Source of the DNA: Oscillospiraceae bacterium
GTDB taxonomy: Bacteria; Bacillota; Clostridia; Oscillospirales; Ruminococcaceae
Assembly: GCA_902766785.1 (NCBI GenBank)
Contig: CACXEO010000072.1
Span: 1-33,038 of the forward strand
Direction of reading: 5' to 3'
Length of the DNA stretch: 33,038 nucleotides
Below the pieces are notes generated by a model. The model saw only the letters and a program-made list of their open reading frames with translations, searched no databases and was not told the DNA's origin. The position numbers were made by a program, and so were the translations under genes. Positions 1-8,025 of this stretch are shown here, one piece after another (position 1 is the stretch's first letter; each line of letters begins with the position of its first letter).

Positions 1-73
1 CCCTATCCTAATCGAAGGCTCTTCTTTATTCAATTCATTTGCTTGATGCCTCTACCGGCATCCCACAGGAAAA

Positions 74-241
74 GTGATTGAGCCGAAGGATTTGCAAAAA
101 GTGACAGATCTTTCCTCAAATGTGATTACGAAAATGGGAAAAGGTGAATCGGTGACTCTTGAAACACTTGCTAAAATATGTGTTGCACTTCGGTGCAGAC
201 TTGCCGATATTATAGAAATAGAAGTAAAAGAGGTGGAATAA
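74..241 (+). pseudogene. Truncated XRE/Cro-type HTH regulator (C-terminal part)
   Basis: The frame ending in TAA at 239-241 encodes the second half of a small XRE-family DNA-binding protein: a recognition-helix region followed by GKGESVTLETLAKICVAL and a DIIEIE-like end, as in one-domain cytoplasmic repressors of about 70 residues. Upstream the frame meets a stop at 44-46, and the sequence before about 74 does not look like the missing first helices, so roughly 20 N-terminal residues are absent. GTG at 74 is the only plausible start. The stop directly abuts the TetR ATG, and the TetR ribosome site lies inside this fragment, so the two were probably co-translated. A live short form is possible but unlikely. 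Confidence 0.55.
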
Positions 242-802
242 ATGGCAAATTTTACACGTAAAGCAATTAAAGAAACTTTCCTTTCACTTCTTGAAAAACA
301 GCCTATATCTGAAATTACCGTGAAAGATATTGTTGAAACGTGCGGTATAAATCGCAATTCTTTCTACTATCATTTTCAGGACTTGCCGGCACTGGTTGAC
401 GAAATTGTAAAAGAAGAGGCCGAAGAAATTATTCAAAAATATCCATCAGTTGATTCCATTGTCAAATGTTTCGATGCACTGATTGAATTTTCTTCACACC
501 ACAAGAAACCTATCATGCATATCTACCACTCTATTAGCAGAGATGTCTTTGAAAGCCACCTTATGTCGGTTAGTGAATACCTTGTAAGCCAATATTTTAA
601 CGAAACATTTTCCAATATGATTATTAAAGATACGGATAGAAAAACAGTCGTTGAGTACTACAAATGTGTTTGTGTCGGTTTAATTCTCGGTTGGCTGAAC
701 AACGGAATGTCGGACGAATATGCACAAACCATTCGCAAGATGTTCACCTTGAAGAAAGATTTTGCGTCCGAAATTGCGGAACTTTTGAAGGATCAAGTAT
801 AA
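242..802 (+). CDS. TetR/AcrR family transcriptional regulator
   Basis: A 186-residue protein. Residues about 8-52 form the TetR N-terminal helix-turn-helix, with ISEITVKDIVETCGINRNS followed by the typical FYYHF start of helix 4. The remainder is an all-helical ligand/dimer domain of the small Firmicutes type, with a C-terminal WLNNGM segment as in TetR_C domains of DhaS/YfiR-like regulators. The ribosome site AGAGGTGG lies within the preceding reading frame, and ATG follows that stop directly. A terminator follows at 818, so the MMPL operon downstream is transcribed separately. By analogy with similar cassettes it probably represses that operon. The ligand is unknown. Confidence 0.9.
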   Translation: MANFTRKAIKETFLSLLEKQPISEITVKDIVETCGINRNSFYYHFQDLPALVDEIVKEEAEEIIQKYPSVDSIVKCFDALIEFSSHHKKPIMHIYHSISRDVFESHLMSVSEYLVSQYFNETFSNMIIKDTDRKTVVEYYKCVCVGLILGWLNNGMSDEYAQTIRKMFTLKKDFASEIAELLKDQV

Positions 803-817
803 ATTTAATACTGTTTT

Positions 818-846
818 AGGCACGGATGGTTCCGTGCCTATTTTTT
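818..846 (+). terminator. Rho-independent terminator after the TetR gene
   Basis: A perfect 9-bp stem AGGCACGGA / TCCGTGCCT with a TGGT loop, followed by ATTTTTTAT. It lies 15 bases after the TetR stop. Confidence 0.9.
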
Positions 847-957
847 ATACACTTCGGAGCTTGTGTTTGGTTTTCAGTCATTGACTAAATCTTGACCGTT
901 TTGTTTTTTTTGACATCTTGGTAAAATTTATATCGCAGAAAATATAAGGAGGCAGTT

Positions 958-1554
958 ATGAAAACTTGTTCTGTTGTTCCCATGAGGATAGCAAAATACG
1001 GTTATATTGTCATTTCAATCGCATTTTGCATTCTCGGACTGATTATGGCAATTTTTAGGGTTCCTTCCATTACTTTTTTAGGTGTGTTTATCGGAGTTTC
1101 CATGCTGGTTTTCGGGATTGTGAAACTGGTCGGCTATTTTTCCAAAGACCTATACCGCTTGGCATTTCAATTTGATTTACAGTTCGGTATTTTGCTTTCA
1201 GCTCTCGGAATTATTATCTTATTGAAGCCGGAAAAAACAATGAGTTTTATTTGTGTTTTATTCGGTATCAGTATAATAAGTGATGCTTTGTTTAAAATGA
1301 GTATTGCTTTTGAAGCTAAAGAATTTGGTATAAAAGAATGGTGGCTGATATTCAGTTTGACTGTACTCACCTTTATTATTGGAGCCATTGTTGTTTTCAG
1401 ACCGTATGAAGCTTTTGAGGCAATGATCATTCTATTCGGTGCTTCGTTGTTTACCGAAGGACTGCTTAATTTAAGCGTTGCTTTAAGGTTTGTGAAAATC
1501 GTCAAGAATCAAAAACCGGATATTATAGAAGTCGATGAATTTGAAGAATTATAA
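958..1554 (+). CDS. HdeD-like DUF308 membrane protein
   Basis: A 198-residue polytopic protein with about six hydrophobic segments (roughly residues 12-32, 38-60, 72-92, 96-115, 128-148, 152-175), arranged as repeated helix pairs as in the HdeD/DUF308 family. It ends in an acidic cytoplasmic tail (EVDEFEEL). The start is set by an AAGGAGG ribosome site seven bases upstream. It is the first gene of a + strand operon with the MMPL transporter (17-base gap) and the secreted repeat protein. HdeD of E. coli is linked to acid resistance, but the function of Firmicutes homologues is not established. Here a role next to the exporter at the membrane is inferred from context. Confidence 0.8.
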   Translation: MKTCSVVPMRIAKYGYIVISIAFCILGLIMAIFRVPSITFLGVFIGVSMLVFGIVKLVGYFSKDLYRLAFQFDLQFGILLSALGIIILLKPEKTMSFICVLFGISIISDALFKMSIAFEAKEFGIKEWWLIFSLTVLTFIIGAIVVFRPYEAFEAMIILFGASLFTEGLLNLSVALRFVKIVKNQKPDIIEVDEFEEL

Positions 1555-1571
1555 GAAGGAGATTATTCAGT

Positions 1572-3665
1572 ATGCATTTTTCAAAAGCAGTAGTGAAATA
1601 TCGGATACCGATTTTGATACTGACACTTATCTTGTTAGTTCCATCGGTTCTCGGTATGCTTGCTACACGGGTTAACTATGACATGCTGACCTATTTACCG
1701 AGTGATATGGAAACCGTTAAGGGTCAAGAAGAATTATTAGAGGATTTTAACAAAGGGGCTTTTTCCTTCATCATCCTTGAGGATATGCCAAACAAGGATG
1801 TTGCCGCACTAAAGCAAAAGGTTGAAAATGTGGAGCATGTAGACACGGTTCTTTGGTACGATTCTCTTGCGGATTTATCCGTTCCCATGGAGGTTTTACC
1901 GGACGAGGTATACAATGCCTTCAATTCCGAAAATTCCACAATGATGGCGGTTTTCTTTGATACCGGCACATCGGACGACCTGACCATGGATGCCGTTCGT
2001 GAAATTCGTTCAATTTGCGGAAAACAGTGTTATGTCTCGGGAATGACGGCATTGGTTGTTGATTTGAAAGATCTTTGCGAACAGGAAGAACCTGTATATG
2101 TTGCTCTTGCCGTCATACTTGCCTGTGTGGCAATGCTCGCATTCCTTGACGGCTGGCTGGTTCCGTTCGTATTCCTTACTTCCATCGGTGCAATGATTTT
2201 AATGAATCTCGGTACCAACTATTTCCTCGGGGAAATCTCATACATAACAAAAGCGTTATCGGCGGTACTACAGCTTGCCGTTACAATGGACTATTCCATC
2301 TTCCTATGGCACAGCTACAATGAGCAAAGAGAAAAGTATGCCGACAACAAGGAAGCTATGGCTGTTGCCATTAAAGAAACTCTTACCAGCGTGGTAGGAA
2401 GCTCTGTTACAACCGTTGCCGGCTTTGCAGCACTTTGTTTTATGAGCTTCACTCTCGGCAGAGATCTCGGTATTGTCATGGCAAAGGGTGTTATTTTGGG
2501 CGTTATCGGTTGCGTAACCGTGCTTCCGTCCCTCATCCTTGTGCTTGATAAACCACTTCAAAAAACAAAGCACCGCTCTTTGATTCCGAATATGGGCAAA
2601 TTTGCAAAAGGTGTCATTAAGGTATTCCCGATTTTTCTTATCATCTTTGCCATTTTAATTGCGCCTGCTTATTACGGATACAGCAAGGCAAACCAAGAAG
2701 TTTATTACGATATGGGTGAATGCTTGCCGGAAGACATGAACTATGTTATTTCCAACTCAAAGCTTCGTGAAGATTTTGATATTGCTTCCACTCACATGGT
2801 TTTGGTTGACTCAAAACTGTCTTCAAAAACCGTTAAGAGTATGATTTCGGAAATGGAACAGACCGACGGTGTTAAGCATGTGCTGGGACTTGAATCGGTT
2901 GTCGGCTCCCGTGTTCCCGAAGAGGTAATTCCCGAAAGCATTAAATCCATACTTGAGAGCGACCGATGGGAGCTTTTGCTCATCAACTCCGAATACAAGC
3001 CTGCAAGCGATGAGGTAAATGAGCAAATTGATATCTTGAATTCAATCATTAAAAAGTATGATGAAAACGGCATGATTATCGGTGAAGCACCTTGTATGAA
3101 GGATATGATTGAAACCACCGACCACGATTTTGCCGTTGTAACCGCCGTATCGGTTGTGGCAATCTTCATCATTATTCTGTTGGTTGAAAAATCAATTTCG
3201 CTTCCGTTTATTTTGATTGCGGTAATTGAACTTGGAATTTTCATCAACCTCGGACTTCCGCATTATCTCGGTCAAAGCATGGCGTTTATTACCCCGATTT
3301 GTATCAGCACCATTCAGCTTGGCGCAACGGTAGACTACGCAATTCTGATGACCACGAGATATAAAGCAGAAAGAATTGCCGGAAATGATAAAAAGACATC
3401 TGTTTGGACGGCGCTTTACACTTCAATCCCATCAATTATCGTTTCGGGTATGGGACTGTTTGCCGCAACCTTCGGTGTTGCACTTTACTCGGATATTGAG
3501 ATTATCAGTTCCATGTGTATGCTGATGGCAAGAGGTGCCGTAATCAGTATGCTGCTTGTAATCTTCATCCTTCCCGCAATGTTTATGCTTTGCGATAAAA
3601 TCATTTGCAAAACGACTCTCGGTATGACAAAGATTACCGATAAAAAGAAAATCGAGGTAAAGTAA
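1572..3665 (+). CDS. MMPL/RND-superfamily membrane transporter
   Basis: A 697-residue protein with the duplicated RND layout: TM1 at about 12-32, a first extracytoplasmic domain at about 34-175, TM2-6 to about 335, TM7 at about 350-370, a second external domain at about 371-515, and TM8-12 to about 685. MMPL hallmarks are the TMDYSIFLWH and TVDYAILMTTRY segments in the matching helices (TM4 and TM10), whose Asp residues belong to the proton-relay region, and the GMGLFAATFG stretch. It probably uses the proton gradient to export a lipid, drug or peptide; the substrate is unknown. The ribosome site AAGGAGA precedes ATG 1572. The stop is one base before the next gene's ATG, indicating tight coupling with the secreted partner. 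Confidence 0.92.
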   Translation: MHFSKAVVKYRIPILILTLILLVPSVLGMLATRVNYDMLTYLPSDMETVKGQEELLEDFNKGAFSFIILEDMPNKDVAALKQKVENVEHVDTVLWYDSLADLSVPMEVLPDEVYNAFNSENSTMMAVFFDTGTSDDLTMDAVREIRSICGKQCYVSGMTALVVDLKDLCEQEEPVYVALAVILACVAMLAFLDGWLVPFVFLTSIGAMILMNLGTNYFLGEISYITKALSAVLQLAVTMDYSIFLWHSYNEQREKYADNKEAMAVAIKETLTSVVGSSVTTVAGFAALCFMSFTLGRDLGIVMAKGVILGVIGCVTVLPSLILVLDKPLQKTKHRSLIPNMGKFAKGVIKVFPIFLIIFAILIAPAYYGYSKANQEVYYDMGECLPEDMNYVISNSKLREDFDIASTHMVLVDSKLSSKTVKSMISEMEQTDGVKHVLGLESVVGSRVPEEVIPESIKSILESDRWELLLINSEYKPASDEVNEQIDILNSIIKKYDENGMIIGEAPCMKDMIETTDHDFAVVTAVSVVAIFIIILLVEKSISLPFILIAVIELGIFINLGLPHYLGQSMAFITPICISTIQLGATVDYAILMTTRYKAERIAGNDKKTSVWTALYTSIPSIIVSGMGLFAATFGVALYSDIEIISSMCMLMARGAVISMLLVIFILPAMFMLCDKIICKTTLGMTKITDKKKIEVK

Positions 3666-3666
3666 T

Positions 3667-5703
3667 ATGAATAGAATATCTATAAAAGCAGTTGCCATTT
3701 CGCTATGTGCCGTTCTTACACTTAGTACGGCAGGCATCGCTTACGCTATGAATTCCGATAAAAAAGCAGAAACTCCGCAAGAAACTGAAACGACCGCACA
3801 GACAGAGGAAACAAAGAATTTGACTAAAGATGAAACCGTGTATGTGCTTGCGGGGAATGACGGTTCTGTCAAAAAGATTATCGTCAGCGATTGGATTAAG
3901 AACGCCGTATCTCAAAATAAGTTCAGTGATAAAACCGAGCTTACTGATATTGAAAATGTCAAGGGTAATGAAGCCTATACATTAAACGACGATAACATGA
4001 CCGTATGGGATGCCGACGGTAATGATATTTACTATCAGGGCAATATTGAAAAGGAGCTTCCCGTAGGCTTGAGCATTTCATACAAGTTAGACGGAAAATC
4101 CGTCAGTGCCAATGAAATTAAGGGAAAAAGCGGTAAGGTTACGATTCGTTTTGATTATGAAAACCGTCAATATGAAACGGTAACAATTGACGGAAAGCAG
4201 GAAAAAATTCATGTTCCGTTTGCTATGCTTACCGGTATGTTGCTTGATAGTGATACCTTCAGAAATGTCGAAGTGTCTAACGGTAAATTGATTAACGACG
4301 GCAATCACACTGCTGTTGTGGGTATTGCTTTTCCAGGGCTTCAGGAAAATTTAGGCCTCTCGGAAGATAAGCTTGAGTTGCCCGACTATGTTGAGATTAC
4401 AGCGGATGTGACAGACTTCAAACTCGGTACAACGGTTACTGTAGCGACCAACGAAGTATTCAGTGAATTTGATACAACTAAGCTTGATAAGCTCGATAAT
4501 TTAACCGACTCTGTAGATGAACTAACAGACGGTATGAATCAGCTGCTCAACGGTTCTTCCGCTCTCTATGACGGACTCAGCACCTTGCTTGATAAATCAA
4601 ACGAGCTGGTTGCCGGCATCAATAAAATGGCAGACGGAGCCGAAAAGTTGAAAGAAGCAACCGTTACACTTGATAACGGGGCAGGGGATTTAAGTGAAGG
4701 TGCAACGAAGCTTGCAAACGGACTTTCACAGTTGAAAGGCAACAACGAGAAATTGAACGGCGGCGCTAAGCAGGTTTTCGAGACTTTGCTTGGGACTGCA
4801 AATACACAGCTTGCAAGTGCAGGGCTTAAAGTGCCCACATTGACAATTGATAACTATGCAACTGTACTGAACGGCGTAATTTCTTCTCTTGACAGTACAA
4901 CGGTTTACAATCAGGCATTGGCACAGGTTACACAGACTGTTGAAGCAAATCGTGGTACTATTGAGCAACAAGTTACCGCCGCAGTTCGCGAGCAGGTTGC
5001 CGCGCAGGTTATCCCGGTTGCAACGAGCGGACAAATGACAAAAGAAACCTATGATGCAGCTGTTGCAGCAAACCAAATCCCCGATAAAACAAAAACCGCA
5101 ATTGAGGGTGCTATTAATGTTCAAATGCAGAGCGAACAAGTAAATGCAACCATTTCCGAACAGACCGAACTTCAGATTAACAAACTGATTTCCGATAACA
5201 TGGCTTCCGAAACAGTACAATCTAAATTGCAGGCGGCTTCGGCGGGAGCAAAATCAGTTATTTCCCTCAAGACTTCCCTTGACAGTTATAATACCTTCTA
5301 TCTCGGATTACTTACCTATACCGATGGTGTGGCTTCTGCCGCAGACGGTGCCGCCGAATTGTCAAAAGGTGCAAACAAACTGAAAGACGGTACATCTCAG
5401 TTAAAGGACGGTATGGCAACCCTTTACAATGGTATTCTTGAAATGAAGAATGGTACGCCTGCATTAGCCAGTGGCGTATCTCAATTGAAAGACGGTTCGA
5501 TGCAACTTTCTGAAGGACTGAAGAAACTCAACAATGAGGGAATTCAAAGAATTGCCAACCTTGTAAACGGCGATGTGAAGGGTGTTGTAACAAGATTGAA
5601 AGCAACTATTGATGTGTCTAAAAATTACCGTAATTTCTCAGGGATTGCCGATGATACAGAAGGACAGGTTAAATTCATTTACCGTACCGATGAAGTAAAA
5701 TAA
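3667..5703 (+). CDS. Secreted YhgE/Pip-like repeat protein paired with MMPL
   Basis: A 678-residue exported protein. Residues 1-27 form a Sec signal peptide ending AYA, followed by a Thr/Glu-rich linker, a beta-rich domain to about residue 270, and then long stretches of LxxG-type repeats (ELTDGMNQLLNGS, DLSEGATKLANGLSQLKG, KLKDGTSQLKDGMATLYNG). Such repeats occur in YhgE/Pip-family proteins. An Ala/Gln-rich helical insert (about residues 370-520) splits the repeats. No C-terminal membrane anchor is visible. Its position one base after an MMPL gene matches a recurring Firmicutes pairing in which the repeat protein is thought to act as the transporter's extracellular partner. That role is inferred; only the secretion and repeats are seen directly. 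Confidence 0.75.
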   Translation: MNRISIKAVAISLCAVLTLSTAGIAYAMNSDKKAETPQETETTAQTEETKNLTKDETVYVLAGNDGSVKKIIVSDWIKNAVSQNKFSDKTELTDIENVKGNEAYTLNDDNMTVWDADGNDIYYQGNIEKELPVGLSISYKLDGKSVSANEIKGKSGKVTIRFDYENRQYETVTIDGKQEKIHVPFAMLTGMLLDSDTFRNVEVSNGKLINDGNHTAVVGIAFPGLQENLGLSEDKLELPDYVEITADVTDFKLGTTVTVATNEVFSEFDTTKLDKLDNLTDSVDELTDGMNQLLNGSSALYDGLSTLLDKSNELVAGINKMADGAEKLKEATVTLDNGAGDLSEGATKLANGLSQLKGNNEKLNGGAKQVFETLLGTANTQLASAGLKVPTLTIDNYATVLNGVISSLDSTTVYNQALAQVTQTVEANRGTIEQQVTAAVREQVAAQVIPVATSGQMTKETYDAAVAANQIPDKTKTAIEGAINVQMQSEQVNATISEQTELQINKLISDNMASETVQSKLQAASAGAKSVISLKTSLDSYNTFYLGLLTYTDGVASAADGAAELSKGANKLKDGTSQLKDGMATLYNGILEMKNGTPALASGVSQLKDGSMQLSEGLKKLNNEGIQRIANLVNGDVKGVVTRLKATIDVSKNYRNFSGIADDTEGQVKFIYRTDEVK

Positions 5704-5773
5704 TTCTGAATACTACGAAAGTCACTAAGAACTCTTCTAAAATATCCCGACATATTCTACATAAAACCTGTAT

Positions 5774-5816
5774 AGACCTATGGTTATAAAAAAGATACTC
5801 ATAGGTCTCATTTTTT
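5774..5816 (+). terminator. Terminator of the MMPL operon
   Basis: A 9-bp stem AGACCTATG / CATAGGTCT with a 17-base loop, followed by CATTTTTTACG. It lies 70 bases after the operon's last stop. Confidence 0.8.
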
Positions 5817-5922
5817 ACGCATTTTACCCTTGACAGAAATGATTTCAGGTCCACTTTATATAGACATGCGAGCTCCTTTATAAAACGTTGCCAAAAATGC
5901 AAACCATTATTGGCTTTAGCAA

Positions 5923-5963
5923 ATAAAACACCGGCGTTCCTTTTAAATAAAGAATCGCCGGTG
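5923..5963 (-). terminator. Terminator of the sigma/anti-sigma operon
   Basis: Read on the minus strand, CACCGGCG and CGCCGGTG form an 8-bp GC-rich stem around a 19-base loop, followed by TTTTATTT. It ends the anti-sigma transcript and faces the terminator at 5774. Apart from these two hairpins the 318-base gap 5704-6021 shows no gene. Confidence 0.75.
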
Positions 5964-6021
5964 CTTAAACCCATTTAACTAATCGTAAACTGAATGGAAT
6001 GATACTGCTAAAGACGCCTTT

Positions 6022-7308
6022 TTAATCATCCTGCTCAACATCCCACTTGATAACAGCGGCAGTCTGGGCGTTAATTTCAAACTCAGCCTCTGTTTTCCCC
6101 TGTTTAATTTCTCCCTCATATTTCCAGACGCCGTCATCTTTTTCGAGTTTAAACTCCACAAAGACACCGCCCGGCAGTTTAGCCGCCGCAACCGCTTTGG
6201 CCTGTTCCGCCGTGATGAGCTTCTCTGAAACGGGCGGCGCAGACACGCTGGCGTCATCATCAGGTTCATCGATATCATCATCGTCATCCTGTTCCGTGCT
6301 CTGAACCGGTTTTTCTTCATAATCGGTAACCGCTCCGGTCAGCGCGTCGATTTCCACTTCATACCCCATCTGCCCTTTCTTTAGCTTCAGCTCATATTCG
6401 GCGGTCATGCCTTCGCGGTCGAGTTTCACAGACACCACTGTGGCTCCCGGAACCTTTTGCAGCGCAATTTCTCTTGCTTTTTCTTCGCCGATATACTGCC
6501 GCCCGCTCAGCAGCGGATGGTCGTCGTCGTCGTCAATCTCCACAAAATCATCCAGCAAAATCCCTTTGGTGTTGACCAGGTTGCAGAGCCTGCTAATTGA
6601 CATGCCCGCCAGCTGATCCATAACAAGGCTGTTGTCCTTCTGGGCGATCTGGTAGATAAATAGTGCTTTCCCGTAAGAAATGCCGTGCTTTTTCGCAAAT
6701 TCCATCAGCTGTTCATCGGAGGTAATATTCTGGTTGAGCAGGGTAACGCTCTGGTTGTTTTGTTCGAGCATGGCCGCGATATCTTCGCTGATCTGTTTTT
6801 TCAATGCACTGCTTCGGGTTTCATCGCCGTTCTCAACTGAAACCAGCACCGCGTTTGCCAAATCATCCAGATAGCCGTATTTCAGCATTGAACCAATAAT
6901 CGCATTTACCGCAACGTTTAGATCAACCTGCTCGAGCTTCATCCCGTCCAGTATTTTCCCGGCGTCGGCGTTAAGCGCTTTTGCGTGAATCACTTTGTCT
7001 TCTTTATTAATAGAAAGCTCTACGCTGGGGTTCACGTCAATCGACACGATTGCGTCCACCGCGCCGGAATTCACCTGCATTAACTGGAACAGCCCAAAGC
7101 AGGCGATGAATACCGCCGCACACGCCGCGGCCGCTCCCCCAATCATCCAACCGCGTTTCTTTGCGGTGCGTTTTACAGTTTTCCGGCTCTCCATTCCAAT
7201 CTCCCTTTCTTCTTGAAATGCAGAATCAGATGCAATGTGCTCATAAATATCCGGAGTGGCACTGTTTACCGCACGGCGGATTCTCCTTTCCAGTTCCCTG
7301 TTTGTCAT
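6022..7308 (-). CDS. RsgI-like anti-sigma factor with two PepSY domains
   Basis: A 428-residue single-pass membrane protein. The cytoplasmic N-terminus (1-50) is short and basic, one TM helix spans about 54-76, and the outside begins with an RsgI-type segment (AIVSIDVNPSVELSINKEDK, about 86-150) as in anti-sigma-I factors. Two PepSY-like domains follow (about 270-335 and 362-425), joined by a very acidic linker rich in Asp. The gene starts six bases after the sigma factor's stop, so it is almost certainly that sigma's membrane-bound inhibitor. RsgI proteins often sense polysaccharide through a C-terminal binding module; here the sensory end is PepSY instead. The signal is unknown. Confidence 0.85.
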   Translation of the reverse strand: MTNRELERRIRRAVNSATPDIYEHIASDSAFQEEREIGMESRKTVKRTAKKRGWMIGGAAAACAAVFIACFGLFQLMQVNSGAVDAIVSIDVNPSVELSINKEDKVIHAKALNADAGKILDGMKLEQVDLNVAVNAIIGSMLKYGYLDDLANAVLVSVENGDETRSSALKKQISEDIAAMLEQNNQSVTLLNQNITSDEQLMEFAKKHGISYGKALFIYQIAQKDNSLVMDQLAGMSISRLCNLVNTKGILLDDFVEIDDDDDHPLLSGRQYIGEEKAREIALQKVPGATVVSVKLDREGMTAEYELKLKKGQMGYEVEIDALTGAVTDYEEKPVQSTEQDDDDDIDEPDDDASVSAPPVSEKLITAEQAKAVAAAKLPGGVFVEFKLEKDDGVWKYEGEIKQGKTEAEFEINAQTAAVIKWDVEQDD

Positions 7309-7314
7309 AGCGGC

Positions 7315-7890
7315 TCACTCCATTTCCGCAAGGCCGGTTTTCAGTTTCTTCATCGCCCTGCTGTATTTTGACAATACGGTAGATAACGGAAGGGAAAGGA
7401 CTTTTGCAATTTCCCGGTGTTTCAGCCCGCTGACCGCGTGAAGCAGCACGATCTCCCGCTCTCCGTCTGACAGCCTGTTCATCAACGCTTCCAATACAAG
7501 CCTGTCTTCCGTCTCGGAAACCTCTGAAAAACCGATGGATTCCGATTCTTCATCCGGCAGCGGGACGGCCCTTGCCCCTTCCCTCAGCTTCATAAAACAC
7601 AGGTTCTTTGCAATTGTAACCACCCATGCCATCGGTTTTCCCTGGGGCTGGTAAAACGGGGCATTTTCCCGTATTTTCAAGTACGTTTCCTGCATAACAT
7701 CCTCTGCATTCTGCTTGTTTTTTAAAATTGATAAAGCATACCCATACACCGAAACCTTTGTCAACTCATAAAATGCATGAAATGCATTTTGATCGTCTTG
7801 CCCAATTCGGCGAATCAAATCTTCACCGACTTCCAGCCGGCGGTTTCTGTTTTTCTTTTGTTCTATTGGCGCCATACAAAATAGAAACAT
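7315..7890 (-). CDS. ECF-type RNA polymerase sigma factor
   Basis: A 191-residue sigma-70 family protein of group IV. Region 2 is at about 25-95 (ALSILKNKQNAEDVMQETYL, the DVMQE core-binding signature) and region 4 at about 130-185 (LSDGEREIVLLHAVSGLKHR, then EIAKVLSLPLSTVLSKYSRA, the -35-binding helix-turn-helix). ATG at 7890 is preferred because GAAAGGG lies at proper distance; a second in-frame ATG is at 7875. It is cotranscribed with the RsgI-like anti-sigma gene. I could not identify its own target promoter. The neighbouring adhesin and glycan genes are possible targets but nothing in the sequence proves it. Confidence 0.9.
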   Translation of the reverse strand: MFLFCMAPIEQKKNRNRRLEVGEDLIRRIGQDDQNAFHAFYELTKVSVYGYALSILKNKQNAEDVMQETYLKIRENAPFYQPQGKPMAWVVTIAKNLCFMKLREGARAVPLPDEESESIGFSEVSETEDRLVLEALMNRLSDGEREIVLLHAVSGLKHREIAKVLSLPLSTVLSKYSRAMKKLKTGLAEME

Positions 7891-7976
7891 AATTTGACCC
7901 TTTCAAATAGTTAATGCAGAGATATCCCAGTTTATTGCATGGAAAAATAATTTTTTTCAGCATATCATAAAATGAT

Positions 7977-8011
7977 AAAAAAAGAAAGGCGTGGCAGCCG
8001 TCACACCTTTC
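7977..8011 (-). terminator. Terminator of the adhesin gene
   Basis: On the minus strand a 10-bp stem GAAAGGTGTG / CACGCCTTTC (one G-T pair) is followed by a run of seven T. It lies 15 bases beyond the adhesin stop. Confidence 0.85.
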
Positions 8012-8025
8012 TTTTTATTTTATTT

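Noticed and set aside
881-938. Three TTGAC elements before the DUF308 gene, considered as a TetR operator or promoter
   Set aside because: None has a -10 at proper distance, spacing is irregular (11 and 18 bp) and there is no dyad; too weak to annotate.
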